Shown: one piece after another, positions 16,618 through 24,773 of the stretch
Layout of the letters: the number at the start of each line of letters is the position of its first letter
How positions within the stretch are numbered: the first letter of the stretch is position 1
Origin: CAITJF01 sp032654645
Lineage (GTDB): Bacteria; Pseudomonadota; Gammaproteobacteria; Burkholderiales; Gallionellaceae
Length of the DNA stretch: 64,000 nt
Assembly (NCBI GenBank): GCA_032654645.1
Contig: JAULAW010000004.1
Span: 124,001 to 188,000 of the forward strand
Direction: 5' to 3'
Program-made: the position numbers and the translations under genes
Notes under the pieces: model-generated
What the model saw: the letters and a program-made list of their open reading frames with translations, nothing else
Told to the model about the DNA's origin: nothing
The model's database searches: none

Positions 16618-16707
16618 ATTGTGGCACCCATGTTGTTCATCTTGGGAAAAATCATCATTCGCAGATTACATGGATAACTGCGAACATGATGGTGATGTTG
16701 GACTGCA

Positions 16708-16765
16708 TTCGTAGGTGCGAATAAATTCGCACCTACGAAACCGCCAATTGCTGTTTCTAGCTTAT
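16708..16765. repeat. GTAGGTGCGAAT palindromic repeat between ntrB and ntrC
   Basis: CGTAGGTGCGAATAAATTCG and its inverse form a near-perfect hairpin, followed by AACCGCCAATTGCTGTTTC, which matches the inverted outer arms of the copy at 37227-37369. It separates ntrB from ntrC. Confidence 0.65.
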
Positions 16766-16771
16766 TCGAAT

Positions 16772-17818
16772 TCATTGTAGCGGAAGCATCACGGTAAAGC
16801 AGGTGCACCCCGGTTCGCTGTCGAATTCGATGTTGCCATGATGCTGGCTGACGAAGTCCTGCGCCAGAGTCAGCCCCAAACCATGTCCATCGGGGCGTCC
16901 GGACACCAGCGGATAAAAAATCTTGTCGCGCAAATGTTCCGGCACGCCCGGACCGTTGTCTATGACTTGAACCATCACCGCCAGACGGTGTAATTTCTTC
17001 ATCAATGTGACCTGGCGCGCAATACGGGTGCGCAGTTCAATAATGCCTTGGCCCTGCATTGCCTGCGCCGCATTGCGCACGATATTGAGCATCACCTGGA
17101 TCAGTTGCTCCTTGTCGCCGAGCAGTGGCGGCAGGCTGGTGTCGTAGTCGCGCTGGATGACCAATTCCGTCGGCATCTCGGCCAGCACCAAACTACGCAC
17201 CCGTTCCAGCACTTCATGGATGTTGAGCGCACTGAAATTAGGCGCATGCTGCGGCACGAGCAATTTTTCTATCAGCGAACGCAGGCGGTCGGCTTCCTGA
17301 ATCACCACCTGGGTATATTCGCGCAAACCGGGCTTTTCCAGCTCCTGCTCCAGTAATTGCGCCGCGCCCCGGATACCGCCCAGGGGGTTTTTGATTTCAT
17401 GCGCCAGGTTGCGCAGCAGCAGGCGGTTGGCTTGGGTCTGGTCGAGCATCTGTTCCTCACGCGCCAGTTTCAGCGGGCGGTCCATTGGGTGGAATTCAAG
17501 CAGCAGTAAGCTTTTGCCCAATAGCAGCGGCGTGGCGGTGCAGCGCAGGTGCAGCTTGCCATGCGTGTGCGTACCCAGAGTGAGGTCATGCTCGATGTAG
17601 CTGGCGTTGTTATTCAGCGCCTGCTGCATCGCAGCGGCGAGTTGCCCGGTGTGGGTGAAGGCTTGCTGCACCGGAAGGCCGATCAGGTTCTTGCTGCTCA
17701 ACGCAAACAGGTTTTCAGCGGCAGGGTTGAGGTAGGCGACGCGCGACTGTTCGTCCAGCAGGATGACCGCCGTGGCAAGGTGTTCTAGCGTGGGGAATAT
17801 TGTATCCGGCATGAACAT
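16772..17818 (-). CDS. ntrB: Nitrogen regulation sensor kinase NtrB
   Basis: 348 residues. An N-terminal PAS domain (A-V-I-L-L-D-E-Q-S-R-V-A-Y-L-N-P-A-A) precedes the phosphoacceptor box N-L-A-H-E-I-K-N-P-L-G-G and the ATP-binding D-N-G-P-G-V-P and G-H-G-L-G-L-T-L-A motifs. There are no membrane segments, as expected for this soluble kinase, which answers to PII protein. It phosphorylates NtrC, encoded downstream on the same strand. Confidence 0.94.
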   Translation of the reverse strand: MFMPDTIFPTLEHLATAVILLDEQSRVAYLNPAAENLFALSSKNLIGLPVQQAFTHTGQLAAAMQQALNNNASYIEHDLTLGTHTHGKLHLRCTATPLLLGKSLLLLEFHPMDRPLKLAREEQMLDQTQANRLLLRNLAHEIKNPLGGIRGAAQLLEQELEKPGLREYTQVVIQEADRLRSLIEKLLVPQHAPNFSALNIHEVLERVRSLVLAEMPTELVIQRDYDTSLPPLLGDKEQLIQVMLNIVRNAAQAMQGQGIIELRTRIARQVTLMKKLHRLAVMVQVIDNGPGVPEHLRDKIFYPLVSGRPDGHGLGLTLAQDFVSQHHGNIEFDSEPGCTCFTVMLPLQ

Positions 17819-17852
17819 TCATTTAGCAGGGAGCATGCCAGAAGCATCATGA

Positions 17853-18287
17853 TTACCTGTTGTTGGTGATTTCGGATTTGAGTGCATCCATGTTCTTCTC
17901 GTGAAACAAAACTTGCTCCTGCAGGGTTTTAATTTTTTTGGCTGGCGTTTCCGAATTACCCTCGGCATCTTTCAGTTTCTGGCGGGCGTCTGCGAGCAAG
18001 TTTTCTTCAGTTGCCAATTCGTCTTCAAGTATTTTACGGCGCGTGTTATCTCGGCTTTTCTGTGTTGCGCTATCTACTTTTGGGAAATCGGAAGGGCTGA
18101 TAATATTGCGCGAGCGTTCAGGGGGTGGCGAGGCGTTCAACGGCCCCAGATCGATTTTTTTCGAGCCTTTTGCCGGTGTGCTGGAATAAGTGACGTGCCC
18201 TTCGGCATCGACATGTTTATATATCTCAGCCTGCGCCCAGCCGGTATGGCTTAGCCACAGCAGCACAAACAGGTAGCGTAGTTTCAT
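17853..18287 (-). CDS. DUF4124-domain periplasmic protein
   Basis: I start at the ATG at 18287, where the signal peptide M-K-L-R-Y-L-F-V-L-L-W-L-S begins. The open frame upstream to 18365 only reads a 15-bp direct repeat (ATAATCATAGGGGCA type). The 144-residue protein has the DUF4124 motif I-Y-K-H-V-D-A-E-G-H-V-T-Y-S near the mature N-terminus and a long charged coiled-coil C-terminal half. DUF4124 proteins are common envelope proteins without known function, often next to ntrBC in this lineage. Confidence 0.78.
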   Translation of the reverse strand: MKLRYLFVLLWLSHTGWAQAEIYKHVDAEGHVTYSSTPAKGSKKIDLGPLNASPPPERSRNIISPSDFPKVDSATQKSRDNTRRKILEDELATEENLLADARQKLKDAEGNSETPAKKIKTLQEQVLFHEKNMDALKSEITNNR

Positions 18288-18542
18288 GATGCGTATCTTG
18301 GCAATAATCATAGGGGCAATAATCATAGTGGGTGAAGTATAGGTTAAAGCCCGGTATTGTGACAAACGTCAATCCGTTCCAATTTGAAATTTGAAATCAG
18401 CCGAAAGGATCTGTCTGAACTGGCAACGCATGGCAACTTGCCGGGTTTTCTGCCGCAGCGATCTGAGTTACGCGCTGTGGCAGTAATTTCGTGGCGAGTG
18501 CGTGAAGTAGCGAGCATCACAGGGATCGGCAGCAAGTATTTT

Positions 18543-20086
18543 CCAATTCAGGTATGAGCCTGAAGCGGCGACGATCTGGGTGATTTGTTTGTGCGGGTTG
18601 GTCGGGTTTAAAAGTTAAGTTTAATGGATTTTTGCCAGTCGGTTTTGAGTTTATTTTCTAATGATTTTAGTCTCAAGAATTGGTGCTTTTCCGGTGTTGT
18701 TTTCCGATCGGTTATGCCCGGCGTTTTTGTTTTTGAAAACTTGCAAATAAATCACTCTTGGCGCGCTGCATTTCCTGTGCTGCTGCCAAGTCTGTTTCGG
18801 ACTTCGCCTGCGCCTGCAATGCGTCCAGAGTGATGCCCTCTTTGAGCGTGACTAAACCCTTCACACTCAACAGCACCAAGCATTCCAGCGGAGTCTTCAC
18901 ATCCTCGTCTTTATAGCGTTTGACGATCTTGCCCTTGGGGCTAATGATCTCGGTTGCAAACATGCACGGGCGGTGAAAGTTGAGCCACGGATTGAACGTT
19001 TCCTGATAGAACTCATTGATGGGTTTGGCGTACTTCTGGGGGATATGTTCGAAGCCCATGTGCTTGCGCACCACACTGGCATTCTTGCTCTCGGCCAGCG
19101 CGTTATCGTTGCTGTGGCGCGAGCGAGATTTGGTTTGCTCGATGCGCAGCTTCTCAAGGATCGCAGCCACCGGGCCATTGATGTACTCGGAGCCGTTGTC
19201 CGAGTGAAACCCCATAATTACAAACGGGAACTGTTCGATCACCAACTCCAGCACGGGCAACAAAAATGCCTCGCTAATACCCTGCACGCACGCCTCGACC
19301 TGCCACTGGCTGACCTCGTCAACGCAGGTGATGTGATACACGCCTTTGATGCCGTCAAGATCGCCTTGGTGGACGGTGTCGATGCGCACAAACCCAACCC
19401 GCCCTTTGGGGCGTGGTACTTTGCGTACCCCGATGTGATTGCACACCGGATTAGTCTTGGTGAAAACCACCCGCAAGGCTTGATAGCCCGAGCTTTTGCG
19501 CAGGTTGTACAGGTGCGAAACCGACAGGCCGGACACCCGCTCATAGCGCGCGTCACCATAGACGCTGTAAGCGCGCTGCAAGAGGTGCGCAATGGCCGGG
19601 CCACACACGTCCTCATTGGCCTTGTCCATCTCTGCGAGAAGCGCGATATCGATAGCCGTGTATTTGCGCGCAAAAGGGGCAGCAGGCGCACGGTAGCGTT
19701 TGGACAGGGGTACGGTAGCCAAGCGGTTTGTGAACCACTGCGTGACCAGGCGTGTGACCTGCGCGCGGCTGTAGCCGCTGGTGACTTGCAGGTACTTCAG
19801 CAGCACACCTTTCTCTCGCTTGCCCTGCTTGGGATAGTCAAAGCGTTTGAGCACGCGACTGATGTGCTCATAGCGTTCGCTGTCGTCACCAGACTTGGTG
19901 AATTCAATCTGGAGGCAGCCACCAAGAAATTGCTCAATCTGTTCTATCGTGCAAAGCCGTGTTTCGTTCATGTTGATCATCATCCTTGCAATGATCAACC
20001 CACTCCTTCAATCGACCTCAGATTCTTCGCTTCAGGCTCATTCCTCGTTGGAAATACAGCCCTCCTTCAGGCTCATACCACATTGG
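18543..20086 (-). mobile_element. Insertion sequence with DDE integrase-type transposase
   Basis: Imperfect inverted ends bracket the transposase gene: CCAATTCAGGTATGAGCCTG at 18543 and, inverted, CCAATGTGGTATGAGCCTG ending at 20086. A second partial copy of the right end (ATGAGCCTGAAG, inverted) sits at about 20030-20053. The target duplication was not resolved. The IS lies between the DUF4124/ntr cluster and ruvX. In related bacteria yqgE often precedes ruvX, so the IS may mark a rearrangement. The noncoding flanks 18288-18542 and 20087-20269 show no gene. Confidence 0.65.
18712..19971 (-). CDS. DDE transposase, integrase catalytic domain
   Basis: About 419 residues from the ATG at 19971. 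An N-terminal helix-turn-helix region is followed by an RNase H-like core with D in R-I-D-T-V-H-Q-G-D, D in G-F-H-S-D-N-G-S-E-Y-I-N and E in N-A-L-A-E-S-K-N, giving the catalytic triad. The basic C-terminus ends K-Q-K-R-R-A. It resembles the rve-type transposases of the IS481/IS3-like group, but I cannot assign the exact family. The frame is intact. Confidence 0.85.
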   Translation of the reverse strand: MNETRLCTIEQIEQFLGGCLQIEFTKSGDDSERYEHISRVLKRFDYPKQGKREKGVLLKYLQVTSGYSRAQVTRLVTQWFTNRLATVPLSKRYRAPAAPFARKYTAIDIALLAEMDKANEDVCGPAIAHLLQRAYSVYGDARYERVSGLSVSHLYNLRKSSGYQALRVVFTKTNPVCNHIGVRKVPRPKGRVGFVRIDTVHQGDLDGIKGVYHITCVDEVSQWQVEACVQGISEAFLLPVLELVIEQFPFVIMGFHSDNGSEYINGPVAAILEKLRIEQTKSRSRHSNDNALAESKNASVVRKHMGFEHIPQKYAKPINEFYQETFNPWLNFHRPCMFATEIISPKGKIVKRYKDEDVKTPLECLVLLSVKGLVTLKEGITLDALQAQAKSETDLAAAQEMQRAKSDLFASFQKQKRRA

Positions 20087-20269
20087 ATAAGGCTCAGCAG
20101 AGTAAATCGGAGTTGTTCTGGGGTAAAATCAGCAGCAGGCTAGGAGCAGCAGCAATTCTGACATACCGGTTTTAAGATTACTCAAATCATATCAAATGGT
20201 TGCTGTTAAATTCGCCCTTCTTGTGCAAAATTCAGGCTGGCTTGAAATTAGAATCTTGAGGGCCGTCAC

Positions 20270-20716
20270 ATGATGACACCGGCACCATCCGGCACTTTGC
20301 TGGCATTTGATTTTGGCACTAAACGCATCGGCGTGGCGGTCGGCAATTCCATTACCGGCACGGCGCAGCCGTTGACAACTTTGCGCGGTGAACAAAACGA
20401 GCAGCGCTTTGCGGCTATCGGGGCGCTCATCCGTGAGTGGCAACCGGCAGCGCTGGTAGTGGGGCTACCCGGCAATGATGACGGCACGCCACACGAACTG
20501 ACACGGTTGTGCCGCCGTTTCGCCCAGCGCCTCAAAGGGCGTTTTGATTTGCCCACCATTCTGGTGGATGAGCGTTATACTTCCGCAGCCGCAAGTTCGC
20601 AGTTGGCCGAAAAGGGCATATACGGCATCAAACAGAAACCGCTGCTTGACCAGGTCGCGGCACAACAGATTCTGCAGGCTTATTTTGACGAACCCGCGAT
20701 GGGGACTATTGCATGA
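20270..20716 (+). CDS. ruvX: RuvX/YqgF putative pre-16S rRNA nuclease
   Basis: 148 residues with L-A-F-D-F-G-T-K-R-I-G-V-A-V-G at the N-terminus, G-L-P in the centre and the second acidic motif V-D-E-R-Y-T-S-A-A-A. This RNase H-fold family trims the 16S rRNA 5' end. The stop codon overlaps the start of pyrB by four bases, so the genes form an operon ruvX-pyrB-pyrC'. Either of two adjacent ATGs (20270, 20273) could start it. Confidence 0.94.
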   Translation: MMTPAPSGTLLAFDFGTKRIGVAVGNSITGTAQPLTTLRGEQNEQRFAAIGALIREWQPAALVVGLPGNDDGTPHELTRLCRRFAQRLKGRFDLPTILVDERYTSAAASSQLAEKGIYGIKQKPLLDQVAAQQILQAYFDEPAMGTIA

Positions 20717-21669
20717 ACAATCCGCAGCTCAACAAACATGGCGAATTGCAGCACCTGCTCTCCACCGAGGGCTTGCCGGCGCCCATTTTGCGCGACATCC
20801 TGGATCGCACCGCCTCTTTCGTGAATGTGGCCGAAGGCCGGGAGATCAAGAAAGTACCGCTGCTGCACGGCAAGTCGGTATTCAACATTTTTTTCGAGAA
20901 CAGCACGCGCACCCGCACCACCTTCGAAATTGCCGCCAAGCGCCTGTCGGCGGATGTGGTCAACCTCAACATCAGCTCTTCCTCCGCCAGCAAGGGCGAG
21001 ACGCTGCTCGATACCGTGGACAACCTGTGCGCCATGCACGCCGACATGTTCATAGTGCGCCACTCGCAAAGCGGTGCCGCGCACCTTATCGCCAGGCATG
21101 TCGCGCCGGAAATTCACGTCATCAACGCGGGCGACGGGCGCCATGCGCACCCCACGCAGGCGCTGCTGGACATGTTCACCATCCGCCACTACAAAAAAGA
21201 ATTCCATAATCTGCGCGTGGCGATAGTCGGCGACATCCTGCATTCGCGCGTGGCACGCTCGCAGATCCATGCACTGACCACGTTGGGCGTGCCCGAAGTG
21301 CGCGTGATCGCGCCCAAGACGCTGCTGCCGACGATGGTGGAAAATCTCGGGGTGCAGGTCTATCACGACATGGAGCAGGGTTTGAAAGATGTGGATGTAG
21401 TGATGATGCTGCGTTTGCAGAACGAGCGTATGCAAGGCGCATTGCTGCCTTCGGCGCAGGAATATTTCAAATACTACGGCCTGACGCAGGACAAACTGGC
21501 GCTGGCCAGAGCGGATGCCATCGTGATGCATCCGGGGCCGATGAATCGTGGCGTGGAGATCGACTCCAGCGTGGCGGACGGACCGCATTCGGTCATCCTG
21601 CCGCAGGTCACGTTCGGCATCGCGGTGCGCATGGCGGTTATGAGTATGCTGGCGGGAGCAAAGGTATGA
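20713..21669 (+). CDS. pyrB: Aspartate carbamoyltransferase catalytic subunit
   Basis: 318 residues. Carbamoyl-phosphate binding is shown by F-F-E-N-S-T-R-T-R-T-T-F and S-S-S-A-S-K-G-E-T; H-A-H-P-T-Q-A-L-L-D and H-P-G-P-M-N-R-G-V-E are the other hallmark motifs. It catalyses the first committed step of pyrimidine synthesis. It overlaps the upstream ruvX and the downstream dihydroorotase-like gene by four bases each. The N-terminal extension and the pairing with an inactive PyrC' suggest a class A ATCase dodecamer as in Pseudomonas. Confidence 0.97.
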   Translation: MNNPQLNKHGELQHLLSTEGLPAPILRDILDRTASFVNVAEGREIKKVPLLHGKSVFNIFFENSTRTRTTFEIAAKRLSADVVNLNISSSSASKGETLLDTVDNLCAMHADMFIVRHSQSGAAHLIARHVAPEIHVINAGDGRHAHPTQALLDMFTIRHYKKEFHNLRVAIVGDILHSRVARSQIHALTTLGVPEVRVIAPKTLLPTMVENLGVQVYHDMEQGLKDVDVVMMLRLQNERMQGALLPSAQEYFKYYGLTQDKLALARADAIVMHPGPMNRGVEIDSSVADGPHSVILPQVTFGIAVRMAVMSMLAGAKV

Positions 21670-22940
21670 ATATCCATATCAAAAACGGTCGCCTGATCGA
21701 CCCCAGAAACAAGATCGACGCGCAACAGGATGTATTCATCGCCGAGCGGCGCATCGCCGCCATCGGCAAAGCGCCGCAAGGTTTCGTGGCAGAGCAGGTG
21801 ATCGATGCCAGCGGATTGATCGTGATGCCGGGATTGGTGGATGTCGCCGCGCGATTGCGCGAGCCGGGCTACGAATACAAGGCCACGCTGGAATCCGAGA
21901 TGACGGCCGCGGTGACGGGCGGAGTCACCTCCTTATCCTGCCTGCCCGATACCGATCCTCCGCTGGACGAGCCGGGGCTGGTGGAGATGCTCAAGCACCG
22001 CGCCCGCTCGCTTAACCAGGCGCGCGTGTTCCCGATCGGCGCTTTGACCTACGGTTTGAAAGGCACGGAGCTCACCGAAATGATCGAGCTTACGGAAGCT
22101 GGCTGCAAGGCATTCAGCCAGGCCGATGCGCCGCTGACCGATACGCGGGTATTGATGCGCGCCATGCAGTACGCGGCAACCTTCGGCTACCGTGTATGGC
22201 TGCGCCCGCAGGACAGTTTCCTCGCCAGAAACGGCGTGGCGCACGATGGCGAGGTGGCAACCCGCCTCGGGTTGCCGTCTATCCCGGTAGTGGCTGAAAC
22301 CATCGCGCTTGCGACCATGCTGCAACTGGCGCGCGAGACCGGCGTGATCCTGCACATCTGCCGCCTTTCCAGCGCGGCGGGCGTGGAGATGGTGCGCGCC
22401 GCCAAACGCGAAGGGCTGGCGGTGACCTGCGATGTGTCCATGAACCACGTGCACCTGACTGAAATGGACATCGGGTTTTTCGATTCCAATTGCCATCTGG
22501 TTCCGCCGCTGCGCAGCCAGCGCGACCGCGATGCTTTGCGCGCAGGACTTGGGGACGGAACGATAGATGCGGTCTGCTCCAACCATTCCCCGGTGGATGA
22601 CGATGCCAAACAGTTGCCATTCGCCGAAGCGGAAGCGGGCGCAACCGGCATAGAGTTGCTGTTGCCGCTGGTGCTGAAATGGGCGGAACAGGACAAGGTG
22701 CCGCTGCTGGATGCGCTGTCCCGCGTGACCATCAACCCCGCGCAATTGCTGGGGCAGAAGATGGGCCACCTGTCAGTTGGCGCGCATGCGGATATCTGCA
22801 TTTTCAACCCGGAGACAAACTGGAAAGTTGAACCCGCAGCACTAAAGAGCCAGGGCAAAAACACACCGTTCAACGGCTACGAGATGCAAGGCCGGGTGCG
22901 CTATACGCTGCTCGATGGGCAGACTGTTTATCAGGGCTGA
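21666..22940 (+). CDS. pyrC': Dihydroorotase-like ATCase partner (PyrC'), probably catalytically inactive
   Basis: 424 residues of the class I dihydroorotase fold. The metal-binding HxH that should precede L-R-E-P-G is missing: the sequence reads D-V-A-A-R-L-R-E-P-G-Y-E-Y-K. The later H-x-E-D is R-P-Q-D, and the catalytic D-H-A-P is replaced by S-N-H-S-P-V-D. Such proteins (PyrC', PyrX) are known in Pseudomonas as non-catalytic subunits needed to assemble ATCase. The gene overlaps pyrB, which fits that role. A real dihydroorotase must be encoded elsewhere. Confidence 0.85.
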   Translation: MNIHIKNGRLIDPRNKIDAQQDVFIAERRIAAIGKAPQGFVAEQVIDASGLIVMPGLVDVAARLREPGYEYKATLESEMTAAVTGGVTSLSCLPDTDPPLDEPGLVEMLKHRARSLNQARVFPIGALTYGLKGTELTEMIELTEAGCKAFSQADAPLTDTRVLMRAMQYAATFGYRVWLRPQDSFLARNGVAHDGEVATRLGLPSIPVVAETIALATMLQLARETGVILHICRLSSAAGVEMVRAAKREGLAVTCDVSMNHVHLTEMDIGFFDSNCHLVPPLRSQRDRDALRAGLGDGTIDAVCSNHSPVDDDAKQLPFAEAEAGATGIELLLPLVLKWAEQDKVPLLDALSRVTINPAQLLGQKMGHLSVGAHADICIFNPETNWKVEPAALKSQGKNTPFNGYEMQGRVRYTLLDGQTVYQG

Positions 22941-23099
22941 CGTGGCCGGTTGGCATTGGCGGCATTGGCGCTTGCACTGGGCAGCACTTGGGAAGTACAA
23001 GTCATTAGTGACAAACTGACCATGGAATCGGGATCGGATAAAGACGTGGGCACTTTATAAGGCGGGTGATGCCATAAATGAAAAATATGGAGAACCGTT

Positions 23100-23807
23100 T
23101 TAGACCTGTAGCCCCGCAACCCAGCGCAGATAGAGCTGCCGCGCAATGGCGTGCAGTTGCGGCAGCTTATCCGCTGTTTGCGCCTGCATGGTTGCTGCGG
23201 GCTGCACCGCCGGACTGCTGGCGCTGGCGGCAATTTCATTCTCCCCTATCTCGCACCAATCGCGGATCATCTGTTCGGTCATTTCCACATGGCATTGCAG
23301 GGCAAGGTGCTTGCCCAGCGCGTATGCCTGATTGGCGCAGTATGCGCTGGACAACAGATGGATCGCGCCTTGCGGCAGGCTGAAGGTTTCGCCGTGCCAA
23401 TGAAATGCCTCGAACAACCGAGTATCGCCGAGCCAGGCGCGCGCCTGTGCGTTGCCGGATACCGTCACTTCACCCCAGCCGATTTCCTTGATTGGATTGC
23501 GCGTCACCACTCCGCCCAGCGCCTTGGACATGAGCTGCCCGCCGAGACAATGCCCGAGCACCGGAATGTCCCGCGCCACCGCCTGACGGATCAGCGCCAG
23601 CACCTGCGCTATCCACGGCAGGTCATCGTTCACGCTCATCGGCCCGCCCATGAACACCAGGCCGGAATAAACGCTGACATCTTGCGGCACGGCATCTCCG
23701 GCATCAATGCGGATAAGCTGCCAGGGAATAGCGCGCTCATGGAGAAAATCGGCGAAGTAGCCGGGGCCTTCGGCAGCGGCATGGCGGAATATGGCGACAG
23801 GTTTCAT
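23100..23807 (-). CDS. Class I glutamine amidotransferase-like protein
   Basis: 235 residues. The nucleophile elbow is G-H-C-L-G-G-Q and the catalytic histidine/glutamate segment is C-H-V-E-M-T. A substrate loop F-H-W-H-G-E-T-F lies between them. These stand-alone proteins resemble GMP synthase glutaminase domains; some hydrolyse gamma-glutamyl compounds. No synthetase partner is next to it. The gene is 40 bp downstream of folE2 on the same strand and may be its last operon member. The 160 bp before pyrC' ends contain nothing recognisable. Confidence 0.82.
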   Translation of the reverse strand: MKPVAIFRHAAAEGPGYFADFLHERAIPWQLIRIDAGDAVPQDVSVYSGLVFMGGPMSVNDDLPWIAQVLALIRQAVARDIPVLGHCLGGQLMSKALGGVVTRNPIKEIGWGEVTVSGNAQARAWLGDTRLFEAFHWHGETFSLPQGAIHLLSSAYCANQAYALGKHLALQCHVEMTEQMIRDWCEIGENEIAASASSPAVQPAATMQAQTADKLPQLHAIARQLYLRWVAGLQV

Positions 23808-23848
23808 ATCAGATTTAATAAGCTGTAGGGGTGCGATGAATCGCGCCC

Positions 23849-24655
23849 CTATAATTTGGTTTTATCACGTTCAATCAACGCATACGCAGAGTGATTGTGT
23901 ATGGATTCAAAATTCTCCGATTCCACCATATAGGCGTCAATGCGATCATCGAGACACAGCGACGCCGCGACATCGCGCACCATATCCTCGACAAATTTTG
24001 GATTGTCGTAGGCGCGCTCGGTGACATATTTTTCATCCGGGCGCTTGAGCAATCCGTACAGTTCGCAGGATGCCTGCTTCTCGGCATAGCGCACCACTTC
24101 TTCTATCCATACGGTATGGTTGGTGCGCACGGTGATGGTTACATGCGAGCGCTGGTTGTGCGCGCCGCGCTCGGAAATTTCCTTGGAGCAGGGACACAGG
24201 CTGGTGACCGGCACCAGCACTCTCATGGTGAAATGGTATTCCCCTTTTTCAATCTCGCCGATAAAAGTGACGTCATAGTCCAGCAGGCTCCGCACACCGG
24301 ACACCGGCGCGGTCTTGTTGATGAAATAGGGAAAGCTCATTTCGATGTAGCCGGATTGCGCTTCCAGTTTATCGACCATTTCGCGCAGGATGTTTTCGAA
24401 TGACTCCACCGAAATCTCGCGCCCGTGCTGGTTGAGTATCTCGACAAAACGCGACATGTGCGTGCCTTTGAAATTATGCGGCAGGTGGACGTACATGTTG
24501 AATGTTGCGATGGTGTGCTGCACCCCGCCGGCGCTCTTGTCCCTGACAATGACCGGATGGCGGATGCTCTTGATGCCGACCTTGTTGATCGCCAGATGGC
24601 GCGTGTCGGCCAGATTTTGCACATCTGCGATGTTATTCGGTACGGGAGAATCCAT
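23849..24655 (-). CDS. folE2: GTP cyclohydrolase FolE2 (type IB)
   Basis: The 268-residue protein starts at the ATG at 24655 (M-D-S-P-V-P-N-N); the longer frame to 24913 is a run-through. Key features are the metal-binding cysteine in L-C-P-C-S-K-E-I-S and the E-x-x-H of the C-terminal N-F-E-S-I-H-N-H. FolE2 makes dihydroneopterin triphosphate for folate or queuosine synthesis and can use metals other than zinc. In many species it is induced by zinc shortage, but no Zur-like site was recognised. It follows dxs. Confidence 0.95.
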   Translation of the reverse strand: MDSPVPNNIADVQNLADTRHLAINKVGIKSIRHPVIVRDKSAGGVQHTIATFNMYVHLPHNFKGTHMSRFVEILNQHGREISVESFENILREMVDKLEAQSGYIEMSFPYFINKTAPVSGVRSLLDYDVTFIGEIEKGEYHFTMRVLVPVTSLCPCSKEISERGAHNQRSHVTITVRTNHTVWIEEVVRYAEKQASCELYGLLKRPDEKYVTERAYDNPKFVEDMVRDVAASLCLDDRIDAYMVESENFESIHNHSAYALIERDKTKL

Positions 24656-24773
24656 GGTTAACCTCATTCGGCTAGATCGGGATTGATTTGTAACAGTATC
24701 GTAGGGTGGGCTATGCCCACCATGCCGGGCGCAGCCCGGCATGATTGAAATTATAAACCGGCATTCCGTGCTT

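Noticed and set aside
18973..20175. 400-codon plus-strand frame across the DDE insertion sequence
   Set aside because: Antisense to the transposase with the DDE motifs; no family features of its own.
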